DNA of 64,000 nucleotides, taken from the NCBI GenBank assembly GCA_016859345.1, contig CM029119.1, forward strand, positions 11,474,896 to 11,538,895. The letters run 5' to 3'. A program made the translations under genes and the position numbers. How positions within the stretch are numbered: position 1 is the first letter of the stretch; every line of letters starts with the position of its first letter. Positions 36,271 to 49,645 of this stretch are shown in pieces. Below the pieces are notes generated by a model. That model made no database searches and was not told where the DNA came from. It was given only the letters and a program-made list of their open reading frames with translations. The DNA is from Istiophorus platypterus (taxonomy: Eukaryota > Chordata > Actinopteri > Istiophoriformes > Istiophoridae).

Positions 36271-39200
36271 CACATGCATGCATGCACAGACACACGCGCC
36301 CCCCCCCCACACACACACACACACAGCTGGAGTGGGTCTATAATTGCAAGCTGTTAACTATAATTATTTAAAGAAGTCCTCAACATCATGTAATTCCCCA
36401 AAGAAAAACAATATTTAAGAATACACACCTTAAGACTCACACGCACACCGTCCACTAATGATAAATGGTCCATCTGCAATGTCTAAAACACATGACTGGA
36501 TGCATGTCTTCCCTTCATGTTATCTATTTTACATATAGGGAAAGTCTGATCTAATTATAAGGGGAAAAGGTTGACTCCTGATCACAAAATTATATTACAA
36601 GAATAAGGCACATAATCTGATTTGTGATCCTAGAGCAATCAAATGTTTTTAAATATTGGTGAGAAAATTACTTTTCCGGTGAAATTGTCTAATGCTTAAT
36701 TGGTTATTAATATTGATTTGCAGATGATCGACTAATCGATTAACTGACTAATTGGTTTAGTCATGTATTTATGTAGTCATGTAGTTATGTATGCAAATAA
36801 ACATTTGTTCTATGTAGTTAATAAAATGGATCAGGGCTTAAAATCAGTGGTCATTTTACCATGACTTAACTAAAACGTATTGTATATTCTAACATGTAAA
36901 ACACATTGGACAAATGAATAACTTTTTGTTTTCACAAAATATAAATCTAATTTCCAAGTTGAAAGATTTTTTTTCATCCATCTAGTAATCTAACAAGCTT
37001 GTTAATGTGTTTGTTGATATTATTGATCCCCACAAAGAGTGACCTTTTTTTGACCTGTATAGACAAAAATTATTTTCACAAGTGAGAATACTGACATACA
37101 ACATGGACAAGTTTTATATTCGAAAGACGTAGTCTGTGCAAGTTATTTCATGTCAGCGTGATTCTCTATTTCTCTGTCTCCCACATTACTTTCTCTCTTT
37201 CCACCAACTTGATGCAGAAGACGAGCACCGGGGCTCTAGAAGTTCATCCATTTTTTATTTGGCGGCTAACAACCCTGGCCAGCAGCAGCCTAGACTGGGA
37301 CCCAGTTCTTTCCCGGAAAAGTATTGGAGGAGGAAGGAAGGGAGAGCAGAGGAGGACTGAGGGAGGGAAAAAGGAGAGAGGAGGGACTGAGAGAGGGGGT
37401 TAGAAAGGAGGAGGAAGTTCAGTCTGGGAGCAGAGGGTGTATATGCAACAGTGCATGAGAGATGAAAAGAAGGATAGCGAGAGTAAAGGTGATGGAGAGG
37501 GAAATGAAATAGGCAGAGTGGGTGGAGGAGAAAGAGAGAAAGAGAGAATACATTGCAAGTGTGTTTGGAATTTTTAAGAACTTTTCTTTGCCAGCAGCAA
37601 TTTCAGGTAGATGCTGCAACTTCTCCTTGTCCCGGTGTGATGTACAGGTGGCTTTCTGTGCTCCATACATACACAGATCATTCCCCTGCCTGGTTACCTG
37701 CCAGAACCTCTACTCCTCTGTCTCCCCCGTCCGTCTCTATCATCTTGTGTGTCCACTTTTTGTCCCCTTGTTCTTTAATATAGTTCCTTCATTCTGTTCT
37801 GACATTGTTTATATTACAATCATCTTTTCAACTGTTTTTTTGTTTTTTCACAATTCCTGTTTCTCCTTCTCTTGCTCTTGCTGGAGGGGGTGTGTTGATA
37901 CAAAATATTTTTTCCCCAGTGTTTGCCCTATTTGCTTTTCCCATCACTGGTTTATAGTCTACAGGAGCATGTCAACAGCCCATATTTATGATAGAGAGTG
38001 TAGGTTGATGAACACAACCTTATTCAAGGCCTCTGTAATCACATCAGGTCCTCCATACATGTATTCTGGGTTTCAATACTTAGAAGCTCACAACAGGAAA
38101 AAAAAATAAACCATTAAAGAAATGAGATAATTTTTAACTGTCTAACAAGGACAAATGCCCCTTATAAACTGCTTGTTGTCATTGAAATATGGTGGTGTGT
38201 TTAACAATGCAAGGTGGTTGAAGATGGAAAAATAACTACCAATAATGCTAAAGTGCCACATGTGCTCTGTGCTGTATAATATTGTAAATTGTAGTGTTTT
38301 TAGAACAAATACCAATCAGGCCTATGCAAAAAAGGAGTCAAGTTTTTATTGAGTGAGCTAAACTACGGTGGAATGAAGTTCCATTTGCAACTCTGTTATT
38401 GTCATTGTCAAGTTTGACTGGTATGGAAAGGAAATCCATGGCCATAATTTGTGTTGACAAACCAATATGTGCTCCATGTTTATTGCTGTGTTTGCTGACT
38501 GCTCACAGTATATCTGGACTCCGTGAAGTTATAAACATATGACTGATACCTTCTTCATTCCACTTGAACATGACTTGGGGATTACAGAATACATAGATGC
38601 ATGCTCCCTACACCCTGATAGCTGACATTCCTCACAATTTCTGCTAAGGTTTTCCCAAAACACAAAATCCCCCTTGTTATACATTCAGCAAGGGCCAGGG
38701 GCCAGCTGCAGATCCGATTACTGGCCCTAGTGAAAAAGGGCGTAACATTAGCCATTAGAGCTGCAGGCCTCCAAAACTATGATGTCCATAAATTTTCATT
38801 GTTTGTTCAGTATTGAAATCTCATTAAAGCACATAAATCATTTGTGTGCACTACTGCTCATTTTCATATGAGAAAGAAAAGGAAAGAAGGGAAAAGGGAG
38901 AAAAAGTAGTGGACTGGGATGCTTAGGGAGCATAGGACACCTGAGATGATGGCAATGGCATCTGTGCTTTACAGCATAGTGACACAAAGGGAGAAAAAAG
39001 ATTGCTATTGCATCACACAATGATTCCTAAACTATTTAAAAGATTTTAAATAGATTTTTTTAAAAAGTTTTGGTTTTAAAGTGTGTTTTTATTATTGTTA
39101 CTTTTACAGAAATATAACTACATGGGTTTTTTTTTATCACAGAAAAGCAGATATTAATAGATCCACATTCTGACACCTAAAACCAGTTTAATGATAAAAT

Positions 39201-42200
39201 CTTTGGACTTACAATAAAAAAAAAACAGTTTCAACAGATTTTTTTCATTGTAACAGTAATTTAAAAGGTATAGTTTAATTTAAAAGGTTCAGTACATCAT
39301 TTTCCTTATCATGCCTCATCACTTATAGTCATTACTTTAATTTTTTATACGTGTCGGAATCAAAGCACTTATCTTCACAAGAACTTCTCAGTATAGTTTA
39401 ATTCTGTGGGGTGCCTTTAACTGGTTTCTGCTCAAAACAAAACCATTTTATCTTTAAACTCTTTGGGCCTAAAAAGACATCTGTTTGGGATTCCACGAAA
39501 AAGAAGCAATGAGGATATTAGTGTTTATGTCTGAGTCTTTTTATTAACTGGTAAGGAAGCTCCTCCACATGGTGTTTGTTTGCCAGTTTAAGTCAACTCT
39601 CCAAATATTTGCTTCAAGTCCCAAGCGGTTTTAGTTTAGCATCCTGTGTGTCTCCAGATACAGATAATGTTGCGATATTGCCCCTCCATGAAGAAGAAAC
39701 ATTAACTTCTCCCTTTTTTTTTTTTTTTTAAATCTTCCTCACTGATTATGAGAACCTGCCTTATATATAATGCAGAAAGAGGAGTTGTAAAATATTGCCT
39801 GGACAACTGAATGCTCTATCGGGTCAAAAAAAGGTCACTTTAAACACTTCTGAAAACACACAAAGGTGAGAGAGCGATCCACGTGTCACCTTAACTTAAC
39901 TTATGGCCAGATTCTTTGAGTGTATAGTGAAGAAACTAGAGTACTTTATCAGTTAGGTATCGCCATCAGGCATATGACAGTAACAGACTACCAAAATTAG
40001 GAATAAAGTGGAAGGCTGACCTAGTTTCAATCTGCCACAGATCAGTTATTCGGCCATATAGGTAACTAAAACTTGTTTCCTCTGTTGGTATCCAGAGGTT
40101 AAAGGTTATGTTTGCGTGTCAGTGTGAGCAGAATGCAGACTAACCAAGCTTGGATTTCATGTTAGGGCCAGCAGAGAAAACAAGAGAAGAAGCCATTTCT
40201 TGAACTTGACCTTGTGACCGTCAGGCCACCCTTTCCCCTTTGCTCTGTCCTGCAGGTATAAAAGGACCAAGCCAGCCAGGGTTCACAGTGTCTGACTACA
40301 CATATATGTGTTAAAGATTATGTAAGAGCATTTTAGCACGTGCGTGTCTGCATCTAGGGAGTGTTGAATAAAATGTGTGAAAAGTGAAAGAGAGTGTCTG
40401 GCAATGCTGTGTGAAATAACACAGAACAATTACAGATTATGTAAACCATCAGGTCCACTTTGTTTGGATATGCAGGTACAGATCACTTTATCCAGAAGCT
40501 AAGCAGAGCAGAGGGAAAGAGAAAGAGAGCACGAGACTGGGAAAGGGAGAGAATGTAGGGGTATAATGTCATCCCACAACCCCCATTTGACACTACAAGG
40601 AAGGCTTTAGTCAGTCTAAATAATCCATGCTGTTCCATTAAATTTGCAGACTAGCTTCCCTAGTCCCTGTATCTAAGCTGAGACAGCCTGAGAGAAAGAC
40701 AGAGAGGAAGGATCAAGCTGGGAGAGTTAAGAAAAGGAAGTTAGATTACAGTTTAGAAAAAACTTGTCTTTAGCATGGAAGAAATCACCAATTAATTCCT
40801 GTTGAAGCCAAAATTAGATGTGAATTAGAAGAATGGAAAAAAGACAAGGTTTATAAGGAGAATGAACAAAGACAGAAACAGAAAAAGATATAGAGAAAGT
40901 GCGCACACCAAGTCCTCTGAGTGACCCTGATTTGCTCGTGATTGCCTGCCTCGACACCAAATCTCCCCCCTTTTCCCAACCCATGAACAATAACCACTTG
41001 AAGTGTGTGGGGGGAAGCCACCAGTGTGACGGGGATTGTTGCAGTAACAGCGTTATTGACTTGTTGCTCCAGCTACATTTGCTTAGTGCTCTGGAGGCCC
41101 AATCAATAGACTCTGAAGCCCTGCTAATCAGGGCCTGCAGCCATGCAGGGTCAACCTTCTGCAAAAAAAAAAAAAAATTGAATGAGAAAAAAGGAAGACT
41201 AAGTAAAGAAGCAAGAAAAAGGGTAAAAAGAGGGGGCAATTGATAGAGAAAAAGAGGAACTTTGAGGCCGTGCAATGACAGCCTGAATTAATCTACTTAG
41301 AATTCTCCTTCAATTTATTTTTTCCTTCGACTGCTAGACATAAACTCATATGGCACTCTCTCTCTCTTTCTTAGCAGCAGCGTGGGCGTGAGGCACCATG
41401 AGAGATGCAGATTGCCGCTTCACCTCTACTTTCCTGTGAACCATGGTTCAAAAGTCAAGGGCCATCTTGGCTGCTTTGGGACTTTTGGAAATGCAAGAGC
41501 CAATCCATATTTGCAGAATCCAGTTGTGAGATCTCAAGAGGATCCATAGTGCTTGACACAGATATAGAAGGAGGGAGTTAATCCGGAGCATGTTAACATG
41601 GTATGTAAAAAGAAACTGAGGGTAAGCCTATTTAAAAAACGGTGTAAAATGTGCTTAATGACACAATTACATGTTCAGTGTTATAAGCATGAAAGACTTC
41701 TGACTCTGGGGGGGCTGACAAACATACAGTTAATTTTGTGGTCAAGCTGATCCACCTGGTCTCAGTGGTCCAGATGCTGCATCAAGTCCTTTGAATAATG
41801 TCCATCTTTATTCTTACATTCTGCACATCACAAGCCCACTATGGAATGCTATGGGAAATTCATGGGGGAACTGTCCATCAAATATTAATGTCCTAGTTGA
41901 GCGAAGTGGGTTTTCTTACTGTTTTTTTCTCCCCCTTGGTATCTATGGTCACTGCCGCTCCAAGAGACTTCCCACAAGAAATGGACCAAAGAGGGAAGGA
42001 GAGGACGGAAAAGGAAAAAAAAAATGGCAAGGAAGGGTAAGGAAAAGGCTAGAATGGGTGTATGGGTGTTCAATATTTTCTTTCGAGGGGCCAGAGCCAG
42101 GTTAGCTTCAGTGTAAGCAGGGTCTTAATACACACGTCCCAAGGCTTAAACACAAACCTCTACATTGTTTATGTCATTGTTTTTTCTCTTTCTCAACACT

Positions 42201-42719
42201 TCTTTCAGTTGTGTTGTCAGCTGTCGAAGTGGGATTCTTATGCCCAGTGACACAGATGAAAAGGCAAGGTGGTTTTTCACTGACACTGCGCTTCCAGTCA
42301 TCTTCTTCCAATCCATCTCACAAACTAAGACCAAGAACTAACTATAGAATCGAACTGATAGCTGACTGTAACAGTCAATAGCCAAAACTATGTGTTAAAC
42401 ATGAACTATTATGAGAAAAAAGTTGTCAAAACTTAGAGAAAGCCGTTGTGGCTTGTAAAGTGAGAGGTCAGTCATAGATGATGTAAATCAGAACCCACGG
42501 ATCAAGGCCTGAAACAAATGTTAATACATTCATGCAAATATTCAAACCCTTAATAAAAAAAACAAAAAAAAACAAAAAATCCCCCAAAAAACACACACTG
42601 TGATGGAAATATTGAAACTGCTCATCAGTGGAGCCCTGTTCTCCGTCTTTGCCACAACCCTCGCAAACCCCCCCTGAAATGCCAACACCCACCATCACAG
42701 CATAAGTGGAAGTGCAGGG
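36271..42719 (-). other. vti1a last intron, gene-free stretch
   Basis: Mostly AT-rich single-copy sequence. It holds purine-rich runs (37320-37550, 40500-40560), a short piece with the words gatcgactaatcgattaactg at about 36725, common in fish interspersed repeats, and A/T homopolymers (39713-39729, 41163-41177). No splice-bounded exon or known family was recognised. Confidence 0.5.
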
Positions 42720-43110
42720 TCAGCAGTGTCCCCTCCGGCCTTGCTGACCAACAGATAGTCTAATAATCACCCTCCTTCTGTACTGTCAGGCCTGCAACCA
42801 ATGGATCCCTCGTCCTGCCTTCGCCCTCCATCTCCACTTAAACTAGGGGCTTTACAGAGCGGCGCTGCTTCAATACATTAAAACTGCTGCCCCATGATCA
42901 AACGAGCAAATACCTCCCGGGTCAGCAAAGGGCTACCCCACGTCAGTTAACAATGCAGCATTTAAACATCAGTCGTATGCAAAGCGGCCGGTACACAGGG
43001 GATGAGATGGGCGGCAGGAGAAAGCTGAGACGCAAGGCCTGGACTGGAGAGATAATGAGCGCTGGAGCACACAGGAGAACATCAGCAGCTATTTAACACT
43101 ACTGTGTCAG
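42720..43110. promoter_or_regulatory. Candidate regulatory island in intron
   Basis: A non-repetitive, moderately GC-rich block with retained CpGs (gagcggcgctg, aaagcggccgg, aatgagcgctgg) and homeodomain- and octamer-like words, flanked by AT-rich intron. Looks like constrained non-coding DNA by composition only; conservation not tested. Confidence 0.25.
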
Positions 43111-43729
43111 CTCCTACACAGCTTTATGATGAAAATATAAGATGTAAGTCTCCATCAACATCATAACAAGAATAGATTATGTAAAAAAAAAACAATTATG
43201 GTAAAAATACTTAAAAAAAACTGCAAAAATGCAAATATATTGATAATGCTGCCACAGAATAGAGACATTTTAAAATCATAATAGATGCTGGAACAGTTTT
43301 GTTCAAGTAGCCTTTATTAGCTAATTATATCAGACAGGGAAGAATAACAGACAAATAATTGTCAGCTCAAGCAAATAATTATTTTATACACTTAAGGAAC
43401 ACTTTTGCCAGTACTGAATGTCTGTGCAAGGCTGCGAGGATGTTGGCCAACACACAAAACATAAAGACCTAGGTCATATTAACTCATGAGTTCTAAGATG
43501 ACACTCAGACCCATGTTTTTGGATGTGAGGCAAGTATACAGTAATCCCAATGAGAGCTGAAGGTCTACAGAACCACCTTTGTATCTTGTTCAATAAAAAA
43601 CTAAATAACTAGAAATGTATGTTATTAATATTTTTACAAACAAGAGAGTGCATCTTTTTTTTTTTAATGTGAAGAACCCTTTAATAATGAAGCTTAGAGG
43701 TGAAGAGGTGAAACAGAGTTTTCTTTCTG

Positions 43730-44110
43730 GCTTATCCCTCTCTCCCTCTGCCTACTGCTTGGTTAACCGACTGACCTGTTGTCAAAGGAGCCTTTGTGAG
43801 TGCGCTTTGGCGGAAGGCCAATCAGATCCTCCGGCTTGTCTGTCTCAGAGAGGAAAATGGCGCCCCTGGTATGCCATCAGCGGCAGAAATGTGCAGACAG
43901 TCTGACTGCTGAGGCAGGCTTGGCCTGCTGTGGCCCTTCCAAAACTATGCCGGAGGAATTACCTGTCTGGCCCGTGGCCAGAGGGACTCGTTCTACAAGG
44001 GCCAGTGGTTATTTATCTATTTATTCACTTACACCTCGTGCACAACGGCACTTTCAAAAATATTTCAGCTCCTTAACATCCACTTCCACAGGTTCTGACA
44101 ACAATCTCCT
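43730..44110. promoter_or_regulatory. Candidate regulatory island in intron
   Basis: Non-repetitive block with several CpGs and an aaaatggcgcccctgg word at about 43855 that resembles a YY1 site overlapping a CTCF-like core. It contains a chance open frame (about 100 codons) with no recognisable domain. Flanks are AT-rich. Confidence 0.25.
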
Positions 44111-46785
44111 CTGAACTACACAGGTACATAGGATAAAAGCCTGTTCAAGGGTTTTAAGTTAGCGGCAGCAAGTTATGACAAAAGGATTTCTCTTTGAGAG
44201 GAAACTGTTACTGAATGACTACTGGGTTAAAATTTTATCGCTTCTCTTCCTCTAACCAACAGTAAAGATAGGTTTAACTTTATTTTATCCACACCCACAT
44301 CAATCGTCCAATGCCTGCCTAACCTGTTAATACTTCCTGACACCTGTATTTTGGCAACAATAAGAATGTAACAGCAAAATTATCACTTTTGCATTTTCTA
44401 TATTTTCTATATTGCATTTTTGGAATGAAAATAATGAATACATTTTTAATCAAAATATACAAATCACAAGAATTCATACAATTCCTGGGCATGTTATATA
44501 TGATATAGTAGTTGTGAATATCCTGTAAGTAAATGGTATTAGGGAATTTTATGTCATGGGTTTATTTGGATGAGACTATGGAAACCCCCCGATGTAAAAA
44601 ACAAATCAAACACTGAAAGGAACACTGCGCAACAAGAATACAAGTTCTGACAAAGCCCTGGTTTACACTAAACAGAGATCACAACTTGCTCACTGTACAA
44701 TCCTTGTTTATTTCTACTACGTAAAGCCTGCCAGAGACAAATACAACTGCTCATGACACATCATCTGAGGGATGAAGTGTTAAGCTCTTGCTTCAGAAAC
44801 AAACTTCCGACAGCAGTAGATGATGAGACAGAGCAGATTCAAAATTATTCTTGCACTCCTCAGAACCTGTTAAACTTGCTGCAGCCTAGAGCATGCCCCT
44901 CACCCTCCCCGAGTGAGAGAGAGAAAGAAATTAAGGGAAAGGAATGGGCCAGAGAAACTAGAGAAAAGAACATAGAAAAGGGTTGGAAGATGTTGTAGGA
45001 ATGCTAGACTATTTAATATTATTTAGAATTTTAAATTTCCTCTGAATAAACATGAGGCCCTTCCATCATGTACCTGCTGATTTAAATGTTATGTCAGCAG
45101 TACAGTAAGAATACAAAAACAAAAAAGTTAATCCCTCAGAAAATTCACAAACCCACACCTACATGTTCACACACAAGCAGTTCCTCAAGCACTGTGACAT
45201 ACTACACAACTGCATTTCAAATGACACACTCAACAGATCATAAAGCTCCACATGTTTAGAGCCAAACGGCACTCTTGGCAGTGCTCACGTGTGTCTGGGG
45301 TGGGGTGACGAGGATAGTCGAGACCTGCTCATTTCACACTGTGAAGATAGCCAGGGAGCGGTAACAGAATCCAGCCATAAAACATGGAGGGGTTGGAAAA
45401 AGGGGGAAGGGAGGATGACTATAGCTCATGGTATAGTATGTGTCCAACTCCCACCTCTTCTAGACTCCGTCCCTCCCAGCCTTTCTCACAGTTACCTATT
45501 ATCATAACCCCTGTCTCCATGGGCATGTCAGACAAACAAGCCCCCTTTTTGAATGGCTGCTCTCACCTTGACCGCCGTTGCGATGACATAAACAAAACAG
45601 GTGGGAATGAGTTGTTTGAAAATAAATCTGAAAATCAAATATAGAAATTTTTGTAACTTGTGCTCTATTGAATTTTTTTTTTTTTAATTTCTCAAAATAT
45701 TTTCTTTTCCCTTCTCTCCTGCTTTGAAACATAAGGATACTTATTATGAAATTTATTGAACGTTGTTGAGGTTACTTTAAAGTCATTGGTAGACTTTCAT
45801 TGGTAAGTTGATCAAAAGCCACTTAGCATGTATAGTAAGCATAAGACCAAATAGAGCAACAACAATAAAAATGCTCAAATGTACTTTAAAAAATGTCTTG
45901 TTGGTTTAAATCTGGCATCAAAGATCTCATCAAATTTTTCCTGCAGAACTTGGGGGCCTTTCTGAATTTAACCCTCGTAGCTCTGCAGCATTATCAAAGT
46001 CTCAGGTTCCCAGGAGGGGGTTGACACCTCAAATGGTGCCACTGTCGACAGAAATAACCCTTATCCCAACCTTCTCCTTCATATGGGTTAAGTGCAACAG
46101 CTCAAGCATCCCATGCAAAGCAGTTTGACAGATGGGAAAAAAAGGAGGAGAGTGGAAGCTCATTGGAGTGAGGAAATATCAGTAGATTTGACATGAGAGA
46201 AAAGTTTTTAACGGCTGGACCAACCTCTCAGTGATCTACATTACAACAACATACCTAAAGTAGATACATAAAGTAAGACTTTTAGACATTCCTTTCTGGG
46301 GAAAAAAGAAAAGATATTGGGTCATCAGATAGATCCAGAGGGCACTCATTTGTCAAGTGTTCCAGTGACTGTGCCCTTCTGAATCTGAAGTGGATTTCAC
46401 GGGTTATTCTATTCTCGTCTGCAGGCCACAGTGGTGTGTAAAATGAGAGGGAATGCTATGTTTTGGGAAATCTAATTTGAGGCCTCTGTTTGTTTTCCTG
46501 GCCTTATTTTGCAACCAGGAGGCTGGCTCCAAAGAAGCACAACTCTCTCTTTTCCCTTAGTTTCACAACAACAATGTCCAACACTAACATCCAACAAAAA
46601 CCCTTATACTCAATTGAGGCAAGGACATTAAGCTGACATGGGCCTTTTTTGCTCCTATTCTCTTGCTGGTCTCTCTCAGTTTCACCACAGAATTAAGCAG
46701 ACAGTTAATTGGAAGGTTATTCACCATGTCACAGGAACATATGCACATGTACGCACATATAGATGTATTTAAAAAACACAAATAT
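44111..46785 (-). other. vti1a last intron, gene-free stretch
   Basis: AT-rich sequence with no recognised exon or repeat family. A T-run lies at about 45670-45685. Open frames of 70-80 codons occur on both strands without domain or splice support. Confidence 0.5.
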
Positions 46786-47050
46786 TAGCAGCCATCTTTT
46801 GGCAGTTAATTGCGACGTGCTCCCTGTGGGAGGAGAGAGGGGTCCTCGGTCGATAATTAATCCTCGTTTGGAAACGTAAATGACATTCATTAGTGGGGAA
46901 TCGAGCCAAGTGCCATTATTTACATGGCAATAATCTGGAGCGTGCTGGTGGCACTCTTTTAATGTTACAGAAATAACTCTGGGACAGGGGATGAGTACAG
47001 TTGCTTTCCTCCCTTTTTTTCCATGTCTCCGCACCCAGGAACAATTAGGC
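46786..47050. promoter_or_regulatory. Candidate conserved non-coding element
   Basis: Dense in TAAT/ATTA homeodomain-type words (ttaattgc, ataattaatcc, cattatttac) with CpGs (attgcgacgtg, ggtcgataat, ggaaacgtaaa, aatcgagcc) and no simple repeat. This mix is typical of vertebrate developmental enhancers. The call rests on composition alone. Confidence 0.35.
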
Positions 47051-49189
47051 CCGGGCGAACAGATGGGGACGCCTCTGAGTGAGAAAGCTCCTCTGAACGA
47101 CTCTTCATCTCCTTCTTATCTCACTCCCTTATCCACATGCACTCAGGCATGTGCACACGCGCACAAAGCCACACAGCAGAAATAAAGACAAATACACAAA
47201 TCCAGGCATGCACACTCAAATACACTTCAGAAATGTACATGCGCGTGTGCACACATTCGGGCACACAAGAGAGCATACAAAGAACTGAGAATACTGGGCT
47301 AACTTTTAACATTAACTGTCGAAAGACGAGGCTCTTACAAGAGGCTACACCAGAACTTTGAAAATGTGGGCACATTGAAAATGTTGAACTGAAATGGAAA
47401 AAAAAAAACAAAAAACACAAAAGCTGGCCTTACTGTAGACATTCACAAAGATGAGGACACTGACTTTCAATACTGAAGAAAGCATGGATTTACATGGCAA
47501 ATGTCACCTCTTTTTTGCCAGGATATCTGTGTTTTTCTAACCATGTTTATTACTTATGAGTGAAGTGTATATTTTGAAGTCATAATTAAGAAAACTTCCC
47601 ATTCTTTTGTTACTACTGCAGGTTTAAAGACAGTGCAACAAAAGACAATAGATATATAGAGTACTTCTATGTGTGTTAACACTACTGAAGCTGGCATAAT
47701 GATCAAAATGTTACATAATGGGCCATTTGTTGAACAACCCTGGAACTTTCCACAATGGTACTGGCTTCTGCACAATGTACAGTGTAATGTTGAATGGAAA
47801 GCCACGAATGTAAAGCAAACCTAACATCAATACCAACTGCAAAACCTCAACAATTGCAGGCTTGTATTTAAAAATAAAAACTGAAAAGCAGTGATGAGAG
47901 GATGCGGAGAGGAGAAAAGTGGTAGTCAGCTACTCCAATTTACTATGTATGCTATATAATCATCTTTTACTTATATGACTTGAAATCTAATTTAATTCAG
48001 ACTTTTTGACTTGAGGTTTTCAATAATGTAGTTCTCAAAACCCAAAGCACATTGTATTACTTACAGCAAGTAGTTAATGTGTAAACATTACAGTATAATG
48101 ATAGCGTATACATTTAATATGGACCCCAGGAAGAGTAATTGATGACAAGACAACAACAAATGGGAATCCAAATAAACAAAGCACCCTAATTATTAACCAG
48201 TTTAACAGTAAAACCTAAAATGTGATTAAAACACTTTCTTTCCATCACTTTGGTTCACACTGGAATGGGGCAAATATTTCATGTAATTTTGGATTATGGA
48301 CTGTATGAACACAGATGACCTTTTGTTGCTCTCTTTTATGTCTTCACATGGCGATAAACCTGGTGATAAAATGGTTCACCTATTTCTTGTAAAATATGGT
48401 TTGTTTGAATAATTGATTGGCGGAATTTGTGGAAAATTTGTGTGTCAAAGTCAAGTCAGTGTCATTTTACATTACACCACCACTCAGTCTCTTCCCAGGA
48501 TCATTATCCCTGCTGACCTGGATCGTGCTCGGTACCTAACTTTGTCCGATATCAGGCAGCAAGTCACAGCCATGAAAACGAACACACCTGTTATTGTGCG
48601 ACCTGTTACCCATCTTTGTCCTGTTAAGTAAAGTGATTAAGGTATCAGTCTTTGGGGAACTTGGTGACATAAAAAAGAGGAGATAGAATTGAGCTTTTAC
48701 ATCATCACCTAAACGTGAACATGTGGGATATTCCCTGCCCCTTTGGTCACACTGCTTGACAGGGAGTTTTCCATCAGATAGTCTAACCCTCTCCTTTACC
48801 TATCAGATTAGTTAACATTATCATGCGCTCGCTGACATCAGCAAAGCAGCCCTGAGCCCCATAGGGCTTCTTCCTCAATCATATTCTGTTACGTCTTGCA
48901 AACAATGGATCCTGTCAAAAAGACAGACTAAATATCTTGTCATTCATCCTTCTTTTCACTGCTAAATGCAAATTGATCCCAAAACTAGTTAGATTCTCAG
49001 GGAAAAATAAACCACGTAAACTTAAAGAAACACCCAAACAAGGGCAATGGGCATGGTTATCTTGGAGCTTAATTGCTTTTCAGTAACTACTGAATTAATG
49101 AATGCACAAAATGTAAAGGTCACCTCCTTTGTTTGACTAAACTTCAAATTGAGCCTACTTACGCTCTTCCCTTTCTTAACTCTCACTAG
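47051..49189 (-). other. vti1a last intron, gene-free stretch
   Basis: Contains an imperfect CA-rich region at 47140-47270, AT-rich sequence at 47900-48300, and a short CpG-bearing piece at about 48500-48620. No exon recognised. Confidence 0.5.
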
Positions 49190-49645
49190 ATGCCAGGCTG
49201 ATATTTTAGCTATCGGGAGGACTGTGGCCTAGTTTGACCTTTCCTGAGCTGAAGGAAAACTTCCCCAAGAAATCCGATAAAATCCAGGGTGTGGGCCTCG
49301 CTAATTCGTTCGTCCAGCTCACCGCATTTCTGCGACCTCTTTTCCTTCAGCCACCCCCCACCAAACCCCAATCGATCTGCTTATCTCCCAAGATCAAAGG
49401 CTCGCACCACCGTTGTACATTTAGCCTCGGCTGGGTCCTCCCACATCATGTCTAAATATTAATGATAATAAAGTCTCACACCCATCCCTGTGTCAGGCAA
49501 TTACAGCCAACATTGATCCTCAGCTCTCTGCTCCAATTAGAACTCACCGCTCGTAATGCGTCCTGGCACATCAAAGGATAACAGCCATTGATCCACTCCT
49601 GGATCTTAACGTTTACCGTTAGGAGAGCAGGAGGGGGATGTGGTG
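49190..49645. promoter_or_regulatory. Candidate enhancer with two TCF/LEF-type sites
   Basis: Non-repetitive island with CpGs. It contains agatcaaagg at 49391-49400 and acatcaaagg at 49568-49577, both matching the TCF/LEF consensus (A/T A/T CAAAG with preferred flanks), 177 bp apart in the same orientation. TAAT-type words (tattaatgataat, ccaattagaac) lie between them. The core motif is expected several times by chance in 64 kb, so the pairing within an island is suggestive only. Confidence 0.35.

Noticed and set aside
35110..36320. Recurring minus-strand frame containing KVIIYLEHTLGG in both duplicate copies
   Set aside because: Identity comes from the DNA duplication; the frame begins in a CA repeat and matches no family I know.
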